Assembly: GCA_002803225.1 (NCBI GenBank)
Contig: NXFV01000280.1
Location: 124,001-188,000, forward strand
Length of the DNA stretch: 64,000 bases
From: Gamarada debralockiae
Lineage: Eukaryota; Ascomycota; Leotiomycetes; Helotiales; Hyphodiscaceae
Direction: 5' to 3'
Below, one piece after another: positions 58,127 to 64,000 of this stretch (position 1 is the stretch's first letter; each line of letters opens with the position of its first letter). The notes under the pieces are model-generated. The model was not told where the DNA came from and did not search any database. It saw only the letters and a list, made by a program, of their open reading frames with translations. A program made the position numbers and the translations under genes.

Positions 58127-59435
58127 TTAATATGAGCTTGGATGACCGGAAAGTATACCACCATCAACAAGCAAAACGCTGCCATTCAAATATCCACCAG
58201 CCGGTGATGCCATATAGAGAATCGTTCCAGCCATCTCCTCTTCGCTGCCAAAGCGTTGTTGTGGGACATAAGCTTTTGGCATCACCCCTCCCGTTGATTC
58301 GAATTCCTTGGCGAATTCTGCGGTGATTTGAGAGAGGAACCCTATTCATATCATCAGCGCTGTTCCTCGATTCCGGATCTGGAAAGCATGTTCGGAAATG
58401 CAAGTAGAATATCGAACTTCAATCGTGCACTTGATGGGAGCGATTCAACATATAGGACCTGAGCATAGATCCAGGGGGGACACTGAGGAAGGTTTTACTC
58501 ACACCCCGGTGCAATGACGTTGCTTCGGATGTCCCATGGTACTAAAAATGTGGCCATCTGCTTCATCATATGGGTCGTAGCTGCCTTGCTAGCATTGTAG
58601 ATGAAATCTCCGCCTCGGCGAAAGAAAGCCCCAGCACTTCCAATAGTAACGACCTGACTTTTCGGCTTAGGAGGACTGGAAGTCGCATTAGTCTTATTTC
58701 CGGAATCGAGGAGTTCTAAGAAAGCAAAGGTGGTGAGAAGGACGGCGGTAGTGTTCAGATTGAGAGCCGCGGCGTGGTCTTCGATTTTCAGTGTTTCGAA
58801 ATAGTATTTGCGCACTTCTGCGATGCTGGAAGTCTCGGTGGGCGATGGTCTAGGAGTAGGTGTTGCCATCCCCGCATTGCAGACGAGAAGGTTCACATAT
58901 CCGCTTTTCTTGGTGATCTCGTCAACGGCATGTTGGAGTTGTTCTTTGGACGTCACATCGCAGTTGATGGAGTAAATGTTCGAGTGGACCTTTTGACTCA
59001 ATTGTTAGCGCCAGCATCCGTGGAATTAATGGTCCCATAGCAACTAGGATATGAAATATAATCATTCATTCCAACTTTAGAGATTAAAAGTCTCGCCGGA
59101 GCTCCCTAGATCCAGAGGACGTTAAATCGCTCACTCTAACCTAGCAATTGAACTCAAGGACATAGAGAACAGTGACTCGCTGTCCAAAATATCCGTTTTC
59201 AATGTCTCAACAGCATGTAGAAATTGATATCCAAAACGAAGGAATGGTATCTTACCGCTTCTTTGGCAACTGTTTCAAGCTTTGCCATTGTAGGTCCCAG
59301 GATATAGACAGTAGAGGCTCCGTTGGCAGCCAGGCTCTTGGCTATCATGGCACCAATTCCTGTCCCGCCACCTGTCACTACTGCAACCAAGCCTTCGACA
59401 TCGAACAGGTTCTGGGTTTTGAGGAGTGCGGACAT
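58127..59435 (-). CDS. Short-chain dehydrogenase/reductase
   Basis: Classical SDR, NAD(P)-dependent, substrate unknown. Exons are 59435-59256, 58989-58503 and 58341-58127, phases matching, 293 aa. It starts MSALLKTQNLFDVEGLVAVV, and has TGGGTGIGAMIAKSLA (cofactor binding), LLVCNAGMATP (NAG), VTIGSAGAFF (catalytic Ser) and YNASKAATTHMMKQM (YxxxK). The C-terminal block is RFGSEEEMAGTILYMASPAG and VLLVDGGILSGHP. The start at 59435 is the first ATG after an upstream in-frame TTG. Introns are long: 266 nt (59255-58990), mostly occupied by a MITE copy, and 161 nt (58502-58342). Confidence 0.9.
59035..59240 (-). mobile_element. MITE copy making up most of an SDR intron
   Basis: Copy of the CCGYATTAATT-end family inside intron 1 of the SDR gene (59255-58990). 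On the minus strand GATATCAATTTC, ATTGAAAACGGATATTTTGG, AATTGCTAGGTTAGAGTGAG and TTTCATATCCTAGTTGCTAT match the element at 55741-55953. The terminal repeats are eroded, and the TA duplications are no longer clear. Confidence 0.72.
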
Positions 59436-60262
59436 TTTCAAGGTAACATGGATTGTTTTCAAGGGCTGCAGTAAAGATTTGGGTCTTCAATCACAATAGG
59501 GACTTCCACCTTTATATACATGGCTCTTTGAAGATTATCTGACTCAGATGATCTGAGGCAGAATGGAGGACCTCATTCGACCTTACGTACGACATTGCTG
59601 TATTCCGATTTGGGATCGGCGAGCAAGGCAAGAACAGGCCACGACAAAGAAACATGACATAATCTGCCTGCAAAGGCTCAATTGCGGTAATGAAATCGGC
59701 TGAGGCAGCCAGGACGCGACGTCGGAATCTCTCGCATTCTTTCCAAATCAGGGATAGCGACTAAACTTGCGAATCCAACATCACTACTTTGATGAAGTTT
59801 CTGCTGCCCTGAACGAGAGAGCAAATCAAAATGCTGATATGAGATGACATAAACAGACAGTATTTGCGAAAGCAGAGAATAGCAATCCTTTGGCTGTGGA
59901 GTCGCACGATTGCCAATCGCACTGCCCTCGTACCACGTTGGTAACCAATTTATGGAAGTACGCAGTAGTGGACTTCCACTTAAATTTTCAGGAAGACTCG
60001 AACTGTACGCCTCAAATAGGATGAGCTTACTATGTCTCAAGTTTGAAGAAGTACGGGAAATACATTCAACCATAAAATGAACTTCGAATTTTTTTCAGAT
60101 CGATGGGGGGAATTTGACAAAGGATAGGAAATCGCGAGGGCGTGAGGGTAGTGAGCGGCTGGCTTAGTCAGTTTTTTTGGTGGAAGATTAATTTTTACGG
60201 CAGGTGTAAATATAACGTTATCTTCAGGTAACAATTAAAGAGGTAATTTCCAAACCTGGATA
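59436..60262. other. Upstream region of the SDR gene
   Basis: 0.8 kb, no gene supported; presumed SDR promoter. Confidence 0.45.
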
Positions 60263-60561
60263 CCGTATTAATTGGCACATAAGATAATAGTAGTTTGACA
60301 ACATACTAGCCAGATAAGGTATGGTTCTATTTCAGAAAAAGTTGCACTGTTTTACTTCAGATATTATCTTAATTGACACACCTCCTATGGTATGGGCTTT
60401 GGGTCGCTAAATTATAGGGCCTTAATCCTAAATTTACAGGGGCTAATAGCTCAATTTTGGAAATTACATAAGGTACTACTTACATATAAGATACGGTCCC
60501 AAACCGAAAAAATGTGGTAAGAAACTACATAAAATATTATCTTACGTGCCAATTAATACGG
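60263..60561. mobile_element. MITE or nested MITE pair with near-perfect TIRs
   Basis: 299 bp flanked by TA at 60261-60262 and 60562-60563. The left end is CCGTATTAATTGGCACATAA and continues GATAATA; the right end in reverse complement is CCGTATTAATTGGCACGTAA, continuing GATAATA, 27 of 28 matching. The interior is AT-rich, with a second internal end-like sequence (TATTATCTTAATTGACAC at 60362) and two partially similar halves, as if one copy inserted in another or was tandemly duplicated. No coding capacity. Confidence 0.8.
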
Positions 60562-61315
60562 TACATACTTTAAATAAGGGTCTAGTGTTCAGGAAGAGCA
60601 TTTTTGGCAATAGCAAATCTGGCTTCTATTTCAAATTAGAGATCCAGTGTACTTGTTAGTAACTAGAGATCAGCCTTTCTGTTTGCTAAATAGAGATATT
60701 ACTTACTAGAGTTCTAGGAACTTAATTCTAAGAAGTATATAAGCGATGGCCCTTAACCCAAGAATAACTCCTAATATTATAAGAGATACTATAGAGATGT
60801 TCAAAGATTCACTCTGGTCTTCCTATGTCTTTCCTATAGTATTATCAAGCACTTCGTTAATATTACTGCTTATTGTGACAGAACTGTCACACTTATAGTT
60901 AAGAGTAGAAGACGCAAGTAATCAAAAATCTAAAGAGTACCACTAAAGGCAGTTTGTTAAAAAATATTAATCAAATAAGAAACAAAGATAAGTACTAGTA
61001 GCTTCAAAGACAACAAGAATGAACAGTCAATCCTTTTAATCTTTCCAACTCAAATCCATATGCATAGTTCGAAATTCTACCGAGGGCGCGTCATGGGGCA
61101 CCATAAGGCCCCAACTACCCCTTGGAACTGTACTATGGGTCGACATAACCTGCGGTAGGGAAGGAGAGGTTAAACTGGCCCACGTGGGCCAATAAACTAG
61201 TGGTAAATTTTCCTAGCGCAAAATGTGATTAAAAAAATGACGTGTGTTAAATATAAAGTTATATATAATTAAGAATGGATTGTCTTCTAATTACTTAATT
61301 ACAATGTATATAATA
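60562..61315. other. AT-rich, mutation-scarred DNA
   Basis: About 0.75 kb of strongly AT-rich sequence with no reading frame. It may be RIP-affected transposon debris; this needs a dinucleotide count. Confidence 0.5.
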
Positions 61316-61942
61316 TTAAAAGTAACAGCGCTCCAATTGGGTCAGGTTAAGCCACAGGGAGACCTCAGTCCTATGACATGAGGTGACGTCGGGCCTACGG
61401 GCTTGGAGCTTCTGAGTAAGGACCTGTTCGACCTGCTCTCGGAGGCTGAGGGTTGGTCTCTCAAGGTCTTCCGCGAGCTGAGCCGGTGCTGGATCGCAGC
61501 CAGGCTTACCGTTGTTGACAAGGATGTAACGTGTGTAGCATTCTGTGTGGAAGGTCTGGCAGATGACAGGAAAGTAAGCTGCACTGCTGAGCGGGAGGCG
61601 TGATCGGGACGGATGATCTGGAAAGCCTTTACTTTTACTCCATTTGTACACTTCCTTCAAGTGGCTGAGTAGGACGTTCTCGTCACGGATCACAAACGGC
61701 CGATCAGTAGAGTACAGCTTATAACAATAAGCCTTGTTGTAGATCCGCAAATGAGGGATTAGTAGTGTATGGGTGGGAACATGGAGCCGTTTCACTTCTC
61801 GGGGCGGCATAAGGGAATTAGGGGTAAAGAGACGAGTGTATTCCTGAACCTTGCCGGGTGGAATAACAGCCTTGTGGTGGTCGTACAAATGGCATGCAAT
61901 GACCGTAGAATGGATTGCATATTTACAGCTCGCACAAATCAA
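61316..61942 (-). pseudogene. OrsD-like (DUF3505) zinc-finger fragment
   Basis: 208 codons. LICASCKYAIHSTVIACHLY and DHHK gives C-x2-C....H-x4-H, then YNKAYCYKLYSTDRPFVIRD, ENVLLSHLKEVYKWSKSKGF and YFPVICQTFHTECYTRYILV. This order (C-x2-C finger, degenerate second finger, VICQxFF-like block) fits the OrsD/DUF3505 domain common in ascomycete subtelomeric and transposon-linked genes. No ATG is needed upstream: HYNVL precedes, and a TAG just before closes the frame. The fragment ends at a stop with no further domains, so it is either a short protein or a remnant. Family assignment is moderate. Confidence 0.5.
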
Positions 61943-62198
61943 GACGTTATAGTGGTCCGTGGAGCAGTCCTAGCTCCTTGTATCCCAAATTAGGTGGCAA
62001 GGAAGTCAAGAGGTCGGCAGTATTTGGTCCACCGCCTCAGTGACCGTCTTCTCGGTGAAAAGGTGATGTGGTATATATCCTCGGGATTGCGGTAGGTCCT
62101 GATAGTATCTTTGATATCCTTGAGTAATTTGAAGTACGCGGGTAGCACCGGAAACATCTTCTCATATAGTGTTATAATTCTCAACATTTTTCCATTCC
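61943..62198. other. Short gap downstream of the transcription factor
   Basis: A minus ORF at 62187-61990 (MLRIITLYEKMFPVLPAYFK) has no recognised motif and may be chance. Confidence 0.4.
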
Positions 62199-63928
62199 TT
62201 ATCCTTCAGAATGCGAGATCCAATCAGGGAGTCCTGAAAAAGGAAAACTTGTAAAACGACCCTGATCCGTGAGCTTTTGGGTTTCCACATGTATGATCTG
62301 GAGTTCATGTGGGGTTGTAGCGGACGAAAGATCCGAGACTTTCTCATCGATCGGCAACGCATGCTCGATCAAGAAGCGAATCATCCACCTATTGAGTTTG
62401 TGGGGATGCTGCTTTGCCAAAAGACATGTGTTTTGGAACACGACGAGGCGCTCAATCTAAATCAACGGCAGTCAAGTTAGTTCATATCTGGAAAATGGGT
62501 GAGAGTGATGCTGTACCATCGCTTTTATAGGGGACCAGTATTGTGTGAGTTCGATGAGAGCTTCAAAGTTGGCATTCAGGCTGTTCCGAGCACTTGGTAT
62601 TTGATCCTCATCACCGAATAACAGGGTGTGAAGCAAGACTGAAGATGAGACGATGGCCATGTGCCCGACGGTAGGATAGACTGCTTTATATCCTTTGTGC
62701 TCGCGAGAAAATTTGAGGAGTGCACTATAGGAAGAAGCATGGTGTTTACAACGCTCTGCAAAGAATTTTGTCATATCTGTTGAAATTCCTTTGGTCTCCA
62801 AGTACTGGAAATATAGCAAGGTTGAGTAGTGATGAAATCCCAAGTGCAAGGCGACGAATGGTCCCCCGGTGTTTCTATTTTTATGCTCCTCGAGGTTTTC
62901 TTGGTTGAGCTTGGTATCGACTGGAAGTTTGTCTTCCCAGGCGTCAAGTTTCTGTGATAGATCGCAGACACATCTGTTTATCTCAGCGTCTTCGAGATCT
63001 TCCTGTACGATTCGGCGATTGAGATCTTGGATGGGGCCGAAAAGATCGACGAGTGTGATCATATGCGCCCATAATCCTGGTTTCCAGGGGGTGTTCAAAG
63101 CAAGCTGGCCGACCGGGAGGGCGTGAAAGGTACTTTCGTCCATGGGAAGGTCAGAAGATCTCCCTGTATTATTTATCTGGCGAGGTAGACTGAGGCCTGA
63201 AGAGTACCAGCGGTCGGCCATGAAGAGCGTCCACCAAACTCTCCTCTTAAGCTCACGTGTCACCTCCGTATCGCCAGAGTCAAATGATGGAAGCCGCATT
63301 ATTTGCGCCATGCCGATTGAAATTCCTGTGTATCATTGTCTCAGTCCAGATGAAATCTTCTGCAATTAGACTTAGAATAATGGTGGTGGAGAAGCTTACG
63401 AAAGAACAGCGCCTCAGACGACGGCGTTGCGCTTGCCGCACATAGGTTCGCAACCAACACACAGGTCTGAATGTTTTCTAGGCATATGTTCTCCAAGTCG
63501 GCGAGAATCAGACGTTTTGCTTCTGCCGTCAGCTGGTGTTCGAGCATGCGGATTTCAGCGTTGGTCGAAAATCTGGATCCGAGGCTGCATATGGCCAGCA
63601 GTAAACGCTTCTTAATGGTTCGTTTTCGAACGCTCTCTCTCAATGTAGGTAGATGGAATAAACTGTGAGGTCTATCGTGGATTTTATCAATGTAGTGTTC
63701 AACTAGCTCGACGGCGATTTCTTGCTGGAGGTCGATGCTCCACGAGTCGTCCTGATAAACCCCCGGCCCTGAATCACGGGGTACTAAGTGTGGGTCTCTC
63801 ATCACCCTTAGCATGCTGGAGCATGAAAGGCCGTTCTTCAAACATTGTGCACAGGGCCCATGGATATCGACGCGAGAACATTTGCGTTTGGAAATACGGC
63901 ACTCCTGGCATGCCTTCGCCATCTTCAT
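62199..63928 (-). CDS. Zn2Cys6 fungal transcription factor
   Basis: Nuclear DNA-binding regulator; target genes unknown. Exons are 63928-63400, 63325-62517 and 62456-62199 (74- and 60-nt introns), phases consistent, 531 aa. The N-terminal binuclear zinc cluster is ACQECRISKRKC then SRVDIHGPCAQCLKNGLSC (C-x2-C-x6-C-x8-C-x2-C-x6-C). A fungal-specific TF middle domain follows: ISIGMAQIMRLPSFDS, RELKRRVWWTLFMADRW (the xRRRxWW motif), LSLPRQINN. The C-terminal exon ends with RFTSFPFSGLPDWISHSEG. Length is typical. Near the window end, its neighbour on the other side is not visible; the OrsD-like fragment lies downstream. Confidence 0.9.
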
Positions 63929-64000
63929 CCTGCCGCCTTCATCCTGCCGTTATACATAGGCGACCTGTGACAAGCTACTCTGCTTATTCCCTGGTCGCGA
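63929..64000. other. Window end, upstream of the transcription factor
   Basis: Short promoter fragment; nothing else seen. Confidence 0.4.

Noticed and set aside
1..64000. CRISPR arrays, bacterial operons, riboswitches and replication origins
   Set aside because: None seen; the sequence is eukaryotic nuclear DNA with spliceosomal introns.

Overview
The window is nuclear DNA of a filamentous ascomycete (Pezizomycotina; Leotiomycete-like in my judgement, which I cannot confirm without a search). The evidence is short spliceosomal introns with GTAAGT-type donors and CTAAC branch sites, and fungal families: L-arabinitol 4-dehydrogenase, secreted GH2 beta-mannosidase, GH72 glucanosyltransferase, Gwt1, a Kin4-type kinase, a Zn2Cys6 regulator, a small cysteine-rich secreted protein and AT-rich transposon-scarred stretches.

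Layout. 0-0.8 kb: 3' end of glutamine-dependent NAD+ synthetase. 2-4 kb: a poorly resolved, probably decayed minus-strand gene. 4.8-8.9 kb: a D-2-hydroxyacid dehydrogenase divergent from L-arabinitol 4-dehydrogenase, then mitochondrial ATP synthase subunit g. 10.7-13.9 kb: secreted beta-mannosidase. 14.7-19.8 kb: alpha/beta hydrolase, amidohydrolase and an MBL-like protein. 19.9-21.4 kb: uncertain ORFs. 21.4-24.1 kb: a compositionally foreign GC-rich island with an intronless FAD monooxygenase and a decayed coding segment. 24.1-27.2 kb: AT-rich, gene-poor. 27.3-31.0 kb: Kin4-like kinase. 33.6-35.1 kb: Gwt1. 36.2-37.5 kb: a broken gene resembling clampless1-type proteins. 40.7-42.4 kb: GT2 glycosyltransferase. 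47-48 kb: disordered coiled-coil protein. 49.9-52.7 kb: a small ORF and a P450 pseudogene. 53.3-55.1 kb: GH72 enzyme. 56.9 kb: small secreted cysteine-rich protein. 58.1-59.4 kb: SDR. 60.2-62 kb: AT-rich MITE region and an OrsD-like fragment. 62.2-63.9 kb: Zn2Cys6 transcription factor.

Most of the window is ordinary core metabolism and cell-wall biology: plant polysaccharide and pentose use (beta-mannosidase, L-arabinitol dehydrogenase), wall assembly (Gwt1, GH72, GT2) and housekeeping genes.

The most unusual signal is in the introns. Most introns here are 46-79 nt. The three in the NAD synthetase end, the two in beta-mannosidase and the two in the SDR gene are 149-266 nt. One NAD-synthetase intron and one mannosidase intron are homologous over their whole length, from splice site to splice site, and keep the same internal hairpin. 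The other NAD-synthetase introns share parts of this pattern. This is the signature of introner-like elements (introns that multiply). Separately, a MITE family with TA target duplications and TIRs beginning CCGYATTAATT has copies at 15.9, 55.8, 59.1 and 60.3 kb, and one of them makes up most of an SDR intron.
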